A stretch of DNA of 64,000 nt from Ctena decussata. Lineage: Eukaryota > Mollusca > Bivalvia > Lucinida > Lucinidae. This document shows, piece by piece, positions 25,527 through 36,957 of the stretch (positions within the stretch are counted from its first letter, which is position 1; every line of letters starts with the position of its first letter). The DNA lies in NCBI GenBank assembly GCA_963989385.1, contig OZ022502.1, forward strand, positions 51,577,454 to 51,641,453. The letters are read 5' to 3'. The notes below the pieces were generated by a model that saw only the letters and a program-made list of their open reading frames with translations, had not been told where the DNA came from and did no database searches. A program made the position numbers and the translations under genes.

Positions 25527-25980
25527 GGCCCACTTCGAATCGAACTAGAGTAACTACCATAGTAGTATTTTTGGGCATGCGCACACCCGCATTACCAATC
25601 GAACCCCAAAAGTTGCTATAATAGTATAATAGTAATGCTATAATAGTAGGTTGTCATGGAAACGCAAATAAATACTGTGCATTTCATTGCCTTTTTCGTT
25701 CATGTAGTCTTTAAAAACGATAATTTATAGATTAAATGATAATGTATCCTCTAAAATAATTGTATGAACAAATATAAACAACTCAGTAAAACAAATACTT
25801 GTTGTACACCCACAAATAGAGAGAGTCTTCAACGGCCGCCATCTTGCTACTAGAGTAACGGCGGTTGAGACCTCGGTTGATCTTTGGTAAATTCATTACG
25901 TCATTTTAGTAGCTACCATCGCACTTTGGTTGGAACTTTAGTAAATATAGTAGCTACTATAGTTCGATTCGAAGTGGGCC
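25527..25980. mobile_element. MITE with GGCCCACTTCGAATCGAAC ends
   Basis: 454 bp. Left GGCCCACTTCGAATCGAACT and right AGTTCGATTCGAAGTGGGCC are inverted copies, extending into GTAGCTACT/AGTAACTAC stretches. Non-coding. Target duplication not resolved. Confidence 0.75.
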
Positions 25981-26437
25981 AAAATATTACATGAATTTAT
26001 ACCACTGGGTGAGCAATGGGACCTTTAACCTACAGTAAGGCCATACTAAAAATGAAACTCCTCAAGAATCCATACATCGGTAAACTTCATGCCCTTACAA
26101 ATTGACTGGCCAAGCCCACATGATGAATGTCCGTCATCAGCATCCCAGGAGTAAAGAATTAATTTAAGAGATCGCGCTCATTTTCTAGAGGACTGTTTAA
26201 TATGCATTAATTCCATGTCTCAGGTGTCTTAAGGTCGAACCAAACCTGGAAGTATACAGCTATTGAACTTTTTATGATAAATGCTGTGATTAGTTATAAG
26301 GTCAAATGATACACTCTTTTTGACATCACAAACCATTTTGAAGGCAAAAATAAAGGCGGCTTGTCAAGTGCCATCAAGTGCTTATGAGTTGTATATTATT
26401 GAGTAATTATCGTCTCATTCTATTTTCTTTACGTTTA

Positions 26438-26779
26438 AAGATTGTCTCCCTCGTTTAATTCATGATTTCAGAAACAAATATTTTAACAAAATTTCGTTAG
26501 ACAATATGTAATAGTCTCATAATTAACCGTACACGTTTTGAGAAAATGCATGTTTTTTCGATAAATGTGGAATGAAAAATAATCTTCAAATTCAAATGCA
26601 AATTACCTATTTCCTCACGGCCTGTAAGAATATCGATTTAACCACGTGTGTCATGTGATCATGTGCAGGTATTTTTCTTATTCGTGCACGTGATTGTGAC
26701 GTATGAATAAATCATCTTTGTCCAATAATGCAATTTCGACCGCGGTCCGCGACCATTTCAAAATTTATCTTAATTTTTG
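26438..26779 (-). repeat. Dispersed repeat, inverted partner of 15034-15373
   Basis: TTTAAAGATTGTCTCCCTCG, CAAAATTTCGTTAGACAATA, CCTCACGGCCTGTAAGAATA, TTCTTATTCGTGCACGTGAT and CCGCGGTCCGCGACC are reverse complements of blocks in the partner, in reverse order. Identity looks moderate (roughly 80% by eye). Confidence 0.75.
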
Positions 26780-26796
26780 CCCGCCTATACTATAAG

Positions 26797-26829
26797 CTCC
26801 CCCGAAGCCTTTGGCTCAGGTGAGCTAAA
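26797..26829. repeat. Hairpin AGCTCCCCCGAAGCC...GGCTCAGGTGAGCT
   Basis: A 33-base fold-back directly before the tandem array. Such hairpins commonly lie at the ends of tandem-core elements in molluscs, so it may mark one end of the next feature. Confidence 0.5.
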
Positions 26830-27755
26830 AAGTTGCATTTCATGACTGAGCTGAAAAGGCCATAAATCTGTCAAATTAATTGCATCGGCAACAAAAAGCC
26901 ACATGCACATTCTTATTGTGTCTACAACATAAGTAGAAAGTTTTAAAAAATCCACTGAAAACTGTAAGTCTAAGAGCACTTGAATACACAAGCTCCAAAT
27001 TGTAGTACAAAAAAGCTGCCCAAAATACTTAAATTAAAAAGACCGTAATTCTGTCAAAAAAAATGTTTCCATCAAAAAGACATATTGTACACATTCATTA
27101 TGTCATTGATATACCCACAGAGTTTGAAAACAATCCACTGAAAACTGTAAGAGCTATTAAAGCTTCATATTCTAGTGTACAAAAACCTGCATCAGTTCAA
27201 AAGACCGTAGTTCTGTCAAAATTTATTGTATCTCCATTAAAAATCCACATGCAAATTTGCATTATGTCCTTACCATAAGCATAAAGTTAAAAAAAATCCC
27301 CTAAAATGTAGGACGAGTTGATTACACAGACTCCATATCCTTTAGTGCAAAACAGTTGTTCAAAATGACTATGTTCAAGGGGTTGTAATTTGGTCAAAAT
27401 TGATTCTAAGGCTATAAAAAACAAACAACGTCAACAACAACAAAAAAAAACATGCACAACTTATCTATCTTCACAACATGTGAAGAAAGTTTAAAATTAT
27501 CCGATGAAAACTGGGTAGAAGTTGATAGCAATGTCCAACCCTACAGTGCATGTTTTGTCCAAAATGACTAAGTTCAAAAGGCTGTCATTCTGTAAAAAAT
27601 AATTTTCCTTCATTAAAAGGCTACATGCACGTCTTCATTATTTCAACAACTTCGCAAAGGTTTAAAAAGATCCATTGACCATTGTGGGGACGAGCTGATT
27701 ACACAAACTATATACCCTTTAGTGTGACGAACGGACGGACAGACAGCTTTATAGA
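26830..27755 (+). repeat. Tandem array, unit about 130-150 bp, ending in an ACGG-type run
   Basis: Blocks such as AAAAGACCGTA(A/G)TTCTGTCAAA, CACATGCA(A/C)(A/G), GTTTGAAAACAATCCACTGAAA and TTTAGTG(C/T) recur five to six times. It finishes TGACGAACGGACGGACAGAC at about 27725-27752. The layout resembles the pearl-like elements below, but no 3' hairpin is visible. Confidence 0.65.
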
Positions 27756-27980
27756 GGGCACGAAATAAGATACTTCGAAATAAAGCCTTCTGCCAGCTGG
27801 CAGTCATTTGCAGTCTACTCAGAGAATAAAGAGCTAGGTTTGACGGTCAGTTGGCAAACGAAAGTTGTGTAAGCTAATACTCGTACATGTATTATGTTGT
27901 ATTTGCGAGTCTAAAAGGTCTTGATTCCGATTTCAGTTGCAATTCTAAAATGTTTTCTATACAATTTATTTATCATGCAG

Positions 27981-28186
27981 TTATGGATAACTTGCGATTT
28001 TACGTTCTTTTCGACAGTATTTCAGTCCTCAGGATGATTAGAAGATGATAATAGAAATGTTTGTGTGCAATGGAACTCCGTTTAAGGTTGAACAGTATAC
28101 CGAAAACGGGAATCGAATCCGAGACCATAGACCAGAGACATAGTTAGCATGATAGCGCTGAACCCACTGAACTACCGGGGCTTCAA
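27981..28186 (-). mobile_element. tRNA-derived SINE, reverse strand, with target-site duplication
   Basis: Reverse-strand head: GGTAGTTCAGTGGGTTCAGC (A box region) and GGATTCGATTCCCG (B box). The tail reads toward CGTAAAATCGCAAGT. Flanked by TTTATCATGCAG at 27969-27980 and 28187-28198, a 12-bp direct duplication as expected for LINE-assisted insertion. Confidence 0.8.
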
Positions 28187-28600
28187 TTTATCATGCAGAA
28201 ACCGAAACGAAAATAATAAATCTCAGACTGGCACATGCAATGGAAGCAAAGGAGTGGAAGGCATTACTTTGCGAATACACTGCCCGGATACACGTCGTGC
28301 ATTCCTTGCTTCCAAAGGATTTAAGCATTCAAAACTAAAGGTGAACGGAATTGCACCCAGCTGTTTGGTAACTGAATGTTATCTACAAACTGACCAAGAT
28401 TTAACTGGACGCAGATCCTGCACTTAAGTCCAGAAAAGTGCTTAATGGTTATAAATCATATAGCGTGTGTGTCACTATCTGAAATGATAATGTCATGAAG
28501 TTATTATCTAGACACATAAATTTGCTTTGTTCCTCCAAATTGGTGTGAAAATAGCTCTTCAAAGGTCATTTACAACTGGCTGTCGGCTCGAAAAACCAAC

Positions 28601-28840
28601 TGAGCCGGCACACGACAAAATCAACAAAGTGGCATATACGCACAGCGAAGACTCAGATCCGCCTGGGAATCCGCCCAGTCTGATCAGAGTATCCGCTTTG
28701 CATTAGCAAGCTAGCTAAGGGTCTAAGCTACCTCTGTGCCGATAGCGAAGAATCTGATCAGACTAGGCGGGTGCCCAGGCTGATTTGAGTCTTCGCTGGG
28801 CGCATGGGTTACTTTCTTGGTTTTGTCATGTTGCGGCTGA
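28601..28840. mobile_element. Foldback element FB-C, copy 3
   Basis: About 240 bp. TGAGCCGGCACACGACAAAA and ATCAACAAAGTGGCATATAC pair with the far end GGTTTTGTCATGTTGCGGCT. Internal GCCCAGTCTGATCAGAGT and ATCTGATCAGACTAGGCGGG pair. Confidence 0.75.
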
Positions 28841-29122
28841 GACTGAAATACCAAGGGAAAATAACACGTTTAACGGACAAGGACTTAAGGTAATACCAGT
28901 TATTATAATACTTTTAGCCGAGTTCCGGTTAAGTCATCCTCAGTTCGCCCTCTGATATCTATTGTGTAGGCGAAAGTCAATGTTTTGGCAAAGTGCAAAG
29001 ATAGGAATATGCAATCACGTTGAATTTCACGTTTACGTTTGAAGGTAAAAATGGTCAAAGTACCCAAATCAGAAGTCCAAACACAGCCATGGACCCCACC
29101 ACAGTGGTAGTAAGGATTTTTT

Positions 29123-30000
29123 ATACCCCGCCACATGCTAGTGGCGGGATATTATGTTTTCCCGCTGGCTGTCCGTGTGTCCGTCCGTCCGTCTGTCGTA
29201 CGTACGTCTGTCCGTCCATCCGTCCGTCCCTGAGCACTTCGTTTCCGCTCGATAACTTGAGTATTTATTAACGGATTTTCTTCAATCTTGGCATGTGCAT
29301 TGGTCTTGGCAAGATCTCGGTTGGGATTGTTAATGGGCAAATTTCGATGTCTTCTGATGGAGTTATTGCCCTTGGCATGGTCTTAAAAATAGTTTTTGGT
29401 ATGTAGTTCCTTTACACTTTGAAATATCTTGATGAAACTTCGCAGAAATGATCAAAGTAACATAAGCTTTCTGTTTTAACTAAAATTTTGTCCACCTGTG
29501 TTATCTGCCCCTGCCCTGGGGCTACATACATGTATGAAATGATGAAAAAAATGTATAAAATTAGAGGCGAAAGGTATTTTTCTGAAACTTATAACAAATT
29601 ATCATATTAATATAAGCTTTATGTCTTGATCAAAATTTTGTCCCCCAGTGGTTATCTGCCTCTGACACAAGCTGTATACATGTATGAAATCATGAAAAAA
29701 ATCGATATAAAATCAGATGTTTGGTATATCTTGATGAAATTTCATAGATATAATCGAAAATAGCATAAGCTTTCTGTTACAAGAAGTATTAAGTCCACAT
29801 AGGCTACCTGCCCCTGCCCCAGAGCTATATACAAAATGTACATGTATAAAATTATGAAAAAATTTAGTATAAAATCAAAGATGAACAGAATTTTCCTGAA
29901 ACTTGCAACACATTATCTAGGTAATATGAGGCTTCATGTCATGATAAAAAAAATGTATAAAAGATAAAAGAAGGGGTATTGGTTTGCAATGGCGGGGTAT
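29123..30000 (-). mobile_element. Pearl/Helitron-like element: tandem core, (ACGG)n and terminal hairpin
   Basis: Read on the reverse strand: four degenerate units of about 150-165 bp (TCTTGATGAAACTT-type blocks near 29419, 29569, 29719 and 29883 on the + strand), then an ACGG-type run (29165-29230). A 3' hairpin CCCGCCACTAGCATGTGGCG followed by a TATAAAAAA-type end completes it. ATACCCCGCCA at 29123 and TGGCGGGGTAT at 29990 are inverted ends. The order matches pearl elements of oysters, which are Helitron-related and non-autonomous. No Rep/helicase frame. Family name is by architecture only. Confidence 0.65.
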
Positions 30001-30004
30001 TACG

Positions 30005-32415
30005 CAGTCGTTTGCGATGCTTTATTTAGTCTGTGTCTCATACTAGGGTCTAATATTGTTTTACTCTGGAATTATAGTCACATTCTTAAATTTAAAAGAA
30101 TAGGTACACTATCAGGAGGAGCTTCAGCAGCTTCTACTTTAAATGCACTTGAGAACCAGTTGCAGAAAAACGTGCCCCAAGCAAACACCCTACTGAATGG
30201 CAAAACTGCTTCTTGAAGCAAGTTCTTTGTTAAATACCGATCAATTTCTACGGATAATGCTATTTAGGGATGTGAGATTTTGGCTGAAAGAGGCGGCCAT
30301 TAAGATAAGTTTGACTGTATTTTAACACGGATGCGATGCAATGTGTTTTCGAATGCTTTAAGAATAAATATCGCTTCAGAATTAAGACATATTTGACTGT
30401 ACTTTTACAATTTTATACAATTTTATTGAATGTCTTAAACAGTGTTCTAACAAAATATAAAGTGTTTGTTTTAGGTCTCTTCATGGACGCTCGACGTCTG
30501 TAGGACATATTTGACTGTACTTTAACACTGACGAGATGCAATGTGTTTCGAATGTTATTTAGTTTATGGCTTAAACTATGTTCCTATGACTTCTATCAAA
30601 ATATAATGTGTTTGTTCAGGTTTCTCTTCGTCAACGGTCGACGTCTGAAGGAGGAAGGTACAAATACATATCAGGTACATCAAATCCACCGCTTAAGAGG
30701 TGCGTTTTGTGCCGAATGAAAATTATTGTAATTCAAGATCATCAATCGAATTCTGTTTCTTAGGCAACTTGTACAAGCTATATGAATTCAAAAAACTCTG
30801 CTATCAGAAATTATATGCAATCTGTCGAATAGATAGCTAAAATCAGTCGGTTTAGCAGTATTTCACTACTTCAAAAGCTCGTTTACATACAATCAGGTCA
30901 TTGTCTTAAGCCTTAATAAATGTATCTCCGGAATATGGTAATCACAGCGTTTATTCAATAAGTACAATGTCTGGGGAAACAAATAGTAACGCTTTCTGTT
31001 ACTTAGTTAATAAGCACATATATTTTCATTTACAGCCAGAATATAACTGAACAGCAAGAAGCTGTGTTGGTTGAACTCCTTAGGGAATGAGGCTAACAAG
31101 ATTATTTTTCCTTTTTGAAATACAGAAGTAGCATTTATGATAACAATATTCCCTTTAAGTAGCTTTCTACCTATGGGACAAATTATCCCTCCCCACCCTC
31201 TGTAGCAATTAAAACCAGAACCACAACTGTTCTAATTATATTTCAAGTGAGTGAACTTTTTGGTGTGAAAAAAAATATGACTGGTGTAGGAAACCAGCAA
31301 CGAAGCAACTAGATGTATACATCTGTTACATATGAACCATCAACAAACTGCCCACTGTCGCACTGAATGGCAGCACCTTTCTCTATCTGTGAAACAAGGA
31401 TGGTGACAAGCCGCCTCTGATTCATTCGAGACGAATAGTTTTAAATTGAATTAGTACCTGTAAAGTCGAATTATAAACTCTCAACTGATGCGAGTAGTTA
31501 TAAGATGCTGGTGCTGGTCTTGTTCGCTCTATTTGTGGCAGTATGGTTTGCGCTACAGTGCTCTTTTTTATTTTTTCATTATGTGAAAACCAACATGTGA
31601 ATTCTGAAATAGTGAAAGCTCCTTGGAACCTCAGTACATTTAATTTGTTAATAACTAATGAAATGCATTTACCAAAAACATGCAAATGCGAAATTGATAA
31701 GAAAAAGTACAACATAATTTACGATAAACACGTGCGTTACTGTGGAATGATTCCCTAATTTTACGTGACATTGAGAATAAAGACAGCTCTTATATGATAA
31801 TATGATATAGCAGTTTCCTCGCATTGTGCTGGAGAGTTTATTGCACTCCCGTCACTTTATTATAGATTTTCATGTCAGACTATTATTTATGAACCAAAAC
31901 CTAATAGAAGCTTCGATTCGCTTATCTTGTACTAATAAAAACAAACATCCAACATAAGAAAGGCCTCTTGTCAGAAATGTTGTTTATAGGCACCCATTAT
32001 AGTCATGGCTTTGAATATAATGGCGTTGCTTTGGTCAAAACAGTTAATGCACCTCTAGAAAATGACTCCGAAAAATTTAAGGACGTATAAAGATATTGCA
32101 TACGAGAACATTTATCAGTTGACGAATGCCAAATTATTTAATTCAAATTGCTTTGAAAGACCCGAACAGTAAATAAGCTGATGGGGTTGCTTTAATTAGG
32201 GTTCAATTTGGCGTTAGACTAAATTTTATAACTGCAGTAAGGCCCACTTCTTCGCGAAATGGCACTGATTAATGATGTGTCAAGAAAGGCGAGATAAAAT
32301 TATATAGTTGTCACTCAGACCAGAAGCCATGAACAACAGAACATCCCATGATTGGCATCGCTCTGTCTGGTGCCTCCTAGTCCATGGATTTTAACATGTC
32401 TGTGCCTTAACTTCT
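30005..32415. other. No gene or named element recognised
   Basis: AT-rich. Short repeats of the type (A)CATATTTGACTGTACTTT occur near 30390 and 30505, with GATGCAATGTGTTTTCGAAT nearby at 30333 and 30535, suggesting a small diverged duplication. The frames at 29989-30216 and 31422-31758 match no known family. Confidence 0.4.
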
Positions 32416-32609
32416 ATCATATAGAGGATCTTACACTCGTGGTCATTTCATATGAAATTTATGAAACGCGCCTACGGCGTGTTTCATAAATTTCATATGA
32501 AATGATCACGAGTGTAAGATTCTGTTTAGCATATGACCCTTTAAAATGGGATTTTATCGCCTTCAAAATGAACACTACTTCAATAAGACAAGGATTTTGT
32601 AGAATGCTA

Positions 32610-34343
32610 TGTCGCACCTGCCTTGCTCTTCCACAGTAGCAGAGATCATGGTTAGATTAGGTTTGATGAATCCATGTGTAAAAATTTGAGCGAACTGGCC
32701 TTGCAAGCTGAGAAGGATGCAATTCTGGACATAAAATTCAACATTCAACAGAGTATGAAATAATCGTTAAAAATATAAAGTAATTAAGCAATCCAAGAGA
32801 CCAGCTTAAGGAAACGTTTTATGCCATGTCTGACGATTGTAAGTGGGTTAGTTTGTGAGAAATATACTTTTATGCTAGAGTACATACAAATGTGGCTGCC
32901 AGGTTGACCTACAAAGTTCCAAAGCCAACAGAGCACATGAAATATACATCAAGCATAAAGGTTCGATGCTTATACCATTGTGTTTAAAAAGAGAAATGGA
33001 CTTAAATGCTAGGGCCAATGCCATGTTGGACGTAAAATTTTACAAAGTCAAGAGCCCTTGAAATAAAGGTCAAGGGCATACGAAAGTGCAACAACCCTTG
33101 AGACCTTTTTATGAAGAAACTTTTTGCCAGGTTTGATGATTCTAGGTATCACACTTTGAGAGAAATGGACTTAAATGCTATGGTCGATGTAATTTACGAA
33201 GTCAGCAGATAGTTAAATATAGGTCAAGGTAAAAAAAAGTGCAACGTGCCACAGGAACATTCTAAGAAGAAACTTAGTACCAAGTCTAATGATTGCAGGT
33301 GTCATAGTTTGAGAGAAATGGATTTAAACACTAAGATCACTTATTAACACTTATGAAGTCAGCAGAGCACAAAATATAGGTCAAAGGTAGAAAAAATAGT
33401 GCAATGTTTCTTGAGAACATTCTAAGAAGAAACTTTATACCACTAACCAGGTATCATAGTTTGAGAGAAAAGGGCTTAAACACTAGGGTAGAGGTATTTT
33501 GGACATTGAATTTAACGAAGTCAGCAGAGCGTGAAATATAGGTCAAGGGTAGAAAAAAGTGCAACATACCTTGAGAACATTCTAAGAAGAAACTTTATAC
33601 CAGGTTTCATGATTGTTGGTATCATAGTTTGAGAGCAATGGGCTTAAACACTAGGGTCGAGGTGACTTCGGACATTGAATTTACGAAGTCAGCAGAGCAT
33701 AAAATATAGGTCAAGGGTAGAAAAAAAGTGCAACATCTCTTGAGAACATTCTAAGAAGAAACTTTATACCAGGTTTCATGATGGTAGATATCAAAGTTTG
33801 AGAGAAATAGGCTTAAACACTAGGGTCGAGGTAATTTTGGACATTGAATTTTACGTCGTCAGCAGAGCGTGAAATATAGGTCAATGGTAGAAAAAAAGGT
33901 GCAACATACCTTAAGAACATTCTAAGAAGAAACTTTATACCAGGCCCCGAGGTTATAAAACTTTTTTCATGCTCAACTCAGCTGAGCATGAAATTTTACC
34001 TGCTAATAAATAGCAAATTACTGATAAGTACAGTTGTTTTCTTGCTTAGTTGAGCTGAGTATGAAATTTTCTCTGCTTATGAATATGAAAATGCCAACAT
34101 TTGTTGGCATTTTCATATTTATCAAGAGAGAAAATTTCATGCTCAGCTGAGTTGAGCACGAAAAAAGTTTTATAACCTCGGGGCCTGGTTTCATGATTGT
34201 AGGTATCATAGTTTGAGAGAAATGGACTTAAACACTAGGGTCGAGGTAATTGTGGGCGGATGGACTGACGGACGGAATGACTGACGGACGGACGGACGGA
34301 AAAATGATCTCCTATATCATACCTTGCTAAAGCAGGTGCGACA
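32610..34343 (+). mobile_element. Tandem-core (pearl-like) element T1 inside HP-E
   Basis: Left end TGTCGCACCTGCCTTGCT and right end AGCAGGTGCGACA are inverted. The core is about eight units of 165-185 bp with GAAATATAGGTCAAGGGTAG, ACATTCTAAGAAGAAACTTT, ACCAGGTTTCATGATTGT and CACTAGGGTCGAGGT. Then an ACGG-type run (34255-34300) and a 3' hairpin CCTTGCTAAAGCAGG. Non-coding. An FB-A element interrupts the penultimate unit. Confidence 0.75.
33943..34185 (+). mobile_element. Foldback element FB-A, copy 3, inserted in a T1 unit
   Basis: Splits ACTTTATACCA from GGTTTCATGATTGT, which are contiguous in the neighbouring units (for example near 33590-33615). Only one extra T is seen at the junction, so any target duplication is very short. 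243 bp, and opposite in orientation to copies 1 and 2. Confidence 0.9.
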
Positions 34344-34599
34344 AAAAAGCATTGTTGACACGGACGTTGTCAATGACGTTACGAGTACACGCCAAAGTAT
34401 TATTACACGTGAGGTCATTGGATTTTTATGATAATCCATTTAATGACAGCGACGTCATATGATAAAGGGTGTTTAATCATAAATGTTGCCCAGTCTGTAT
34501 TCTAGTCTAAAGCGCTTTTATCAAAGAAACGGATTTTATTTTGCTAACAGTGTACGCACGTTTTACACATAGGATCTATCCCTGTCCACACTTGAATAC

Positions 34600-34860
34600 T
34601 GTCATTTCACCTCTTTTTCCATCTGCCTCTTTTGTTTCTCTTTCCTTTCACAGCGCCCTGTAGAATCGTCAAAAGACCATGCGATATGGCCAAACCACCT
34701 TCATTTCCATTACATCGTCCTTTCTTCATTTTTGTTCGACCTTTTTGCATGATGTGTTCTTGTACGAGACGTACAATAACCTTCGGTAGCATCGCATCTC
34801 AAATGCCAGCGTGTTTTCTCTCTGTTGTAAAGGTCCGTAGTTCACAGGGATACAGATCCT
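34600..34860 (-). mobile_element. LINE reverse-transcriptase remnant, C-terminal fragment
   Basis: On the reverse strand, in changing frames, it reads LYPCELRTFTTER-like, then LAFEMRCYRRLL, VSYKN, a KVVWPYRM-like stretch and TILQGAVKGKRNKRGRWKKR. This is the usual C-terminal order of the same type of non-LTR element as the fragment at 8945-9610. Short and frameshifted, so non-functional. Confidence 0.75.
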
Positions 34861-34929
34861 TGTCTACACTTTTGCAAATACTTTCATTTACTTTATTCAG
34901 GATTATATAAGCAGTAAGATTATAATAAA

Positions 34930-36670
34930 CGTATAGTAAATCGGAAACGAGGGACTAGTCTTCAACTTAGAATTCGTTAAATAATGGACATGGCATATGC
35001 TTAAACTAGGAATGTAGGTTGACATGGTGGCACTAACACGCCATGTCTACATCTGAGGCATCTACATAGCAGTCAACCTGCGCAAATATGTAGACTAAGC
35101 TGTTGTTGTGCAGAAAATATGCACACTTGTTTAAATCGTGAATACCTTATCATGCATGCTGTAAAAGACTCTAGAAACTGGCAAATTTGGTATCTCATGA
35201 AAGAACCTGTTTTTTTCAATGCAGTTCTGTGTCTTTTAGTTTTATGCTTCACTGGTAAATTAAATCATGCTATCCTAAACATCGAGATACCCTTACAAAT
35301 TAACTACAAAACAATTTTTAAATTTGACATCAAAAGATTTGCCACATATCATTAGGGAATAGCTGACATTGCAGACCCTGGTTTTTATTTAAGGTACTTC
35401 GGGTATACTTGTATACTCTAATCTGAGACCTCTGTGATCTGTAAAATAATTTAATCTGGGAACTTCTACCTTCAGATCTCTATGACCACCTATCGACTTT
35501 ATTTCTTGTTATGAAAGCATACCGGAATCTTAATATTTCTTGTTATAAAAGCATACTGGAATCTTGATATCTTTAAGAAATTATTCCTCCCCAGATGTCC
35601 ACTACCTCACTGCTAGACATAAAGTTAAGGAACATATATACCTTACAGATGTGACACGAACTATTTATTCATAAGATTGCATTGTCAGCGTATAAAAAGC
35701 GGTACGGTTTATATGCATAACCATGTTTGTAATATGCATATGATGCTTTACCATACAATTAATGAGACATCGGGAGAAAGGCAAATTAATATATCTTTTC
35801 AATAATAGTTTACTTTCTGTATGCTGTATAAAAAAAGCATATTGCCTATATGTAAACTGTTAGCATAAGAACATGTAATACAGGCTACATCCGGCGGACC
35901 CACTTTTCCTATATGTTATGTTGCAGAAAAACGAGATTATACTACATGGTGTTCTTAACGGAATTAAAGTGTCTTTCAAAAGTAGGTCAAGTTCATTCTT
36001 AACACTTGTTAAAACATTGCAGCTGATAACCATCTGCCCTCTCAAATATCTCTGATAGTTCTTGAACCTTGGCAGCATCGTGTTTTGAAATCATAACAGT
36101 TGCCTAATGTGTTATGGTTGACCTGAACAGGTATAAACTTTTGGTGTGAAATCCTTAAAAATTACACCAAGAGTCACAGAGATTTTTAAGCTGAAGACAA
36201 ACAAAAAGCACATCAGATACAGTATTCTCTTTGAAGCACTTGTCTTTATGTCTATAACAGACAAATATATGCCATATGATAACATACTTAAATATTAACG
36301 CATTCTTTATCAGTCTTCAGAGTTTTAAAAGCTAGCTGCAATGCTTCAGGCTAATTTTCTCATTTAAACTATCGGGAAACACAATCCAAAGAACCATTGT
36401 TATATACCTAATAAGACTTTACTATAGAAAACAGCCGTGTTGTAATCGACAGCATTTTACGTTGGTTTCCTTTTATTTTTAATTGTCGCAATGCGACAGA
36501 ATCGCTGACACAGGGCTTCAACATTGTTAAACATAGGTGCACCAGGGCTTAAACACCATTAAAGCCCGCTTTCGTGTCGTCTGCAGAGCTCTTGAATCAA
36601 GGTGGCCTCCGTAAGAAGGTATACAACAATTACGATAAAAATTCTTTTCCTTTGTTTTAACGTTTCCCAA
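34930..36670. other. No gene or named element recognised
   Basis: AT-rich DNA. The 78-aa + frame at 35119-35355 and the 72-aa reverse frame at 35860-36078 match nothing I know. Confidence 0.4.
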
Positions 36671-36678
36671 GCCCTCGT

Positions 36679-36734
36679 GTATTAACACGTTGCAGTCCTC
36701 ACCGCTGCGCGGTTCGGGCTGCAACACGTTAATA
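36679..36734. repeat. Hairpin with TATTAACACGTTGCAG arms
   Basis: Left arm ATTAACACGTTGCAG pairs with CTGCAACACGTTAAT around a GCTGCGCGG core. A (TAA)n run follows to about 36765. Confidence 0.6.
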
Positions 36735-36896
36735 ACAATGATAATATTAATAATAATAATAATAAAACGTAGATGAATATACCAAAGAAACGCAAAAATC
36801 GCAAAAACACCGAATGTAGAAGAAATGTGAACCATTTATTAACAGAAATAAAAATGGAAAAGCGCTTGTTCGATAACAGAAGAACCGCCTAAGAAC

Positions 36897-36957
36897 GGTT
36901 ACTTGTGGGACTTCCAATGGGTTTAATTGATTTCTTCATGCAATCCCACAAGTAACC
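36897..36957. repeat. Hairpin with GGTTACTTGTGGGA arms
   Basis: Perfect 14-base inverted repeat (36897-36910 and 36944-36957) around a 33-base loop. Its role is unknown. Confidence 0.65.

Larger units (their letters stand above)
32422..34475 (+). mobile_element. Hairpin element HP-E, copy 1, carrying two nested insertions
   Basis: Starts AGAGGATCTTACACTCG. The first 100 bp fold as a near-perfect palindrome (32424-32523): GGTCATTTCATATGAAATTT, an ACGCGCCTACGGCGT tip, and inverses. GATTCTGTTTAGCATATGAC and CCCTTTAAAATGGGATTTTA follow. After the nested block come GACACGGACGTTGTCAATGA, CGAGTACACGCCAAAGT and GCGACGTCATATGATAAAGG. The same parts in order, without this insertion, occur at 62409-62990. 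A diverged copy is at 50593-50945. Confidence 0.75.

Noticed and set aside
26786..27755. CRISPR-like array of repeats and spacers
   Set aside because: Units are 130-150 bp, degenerate throughout and end in an ACGG run. This is a eukaryotic tandem-core repeat.
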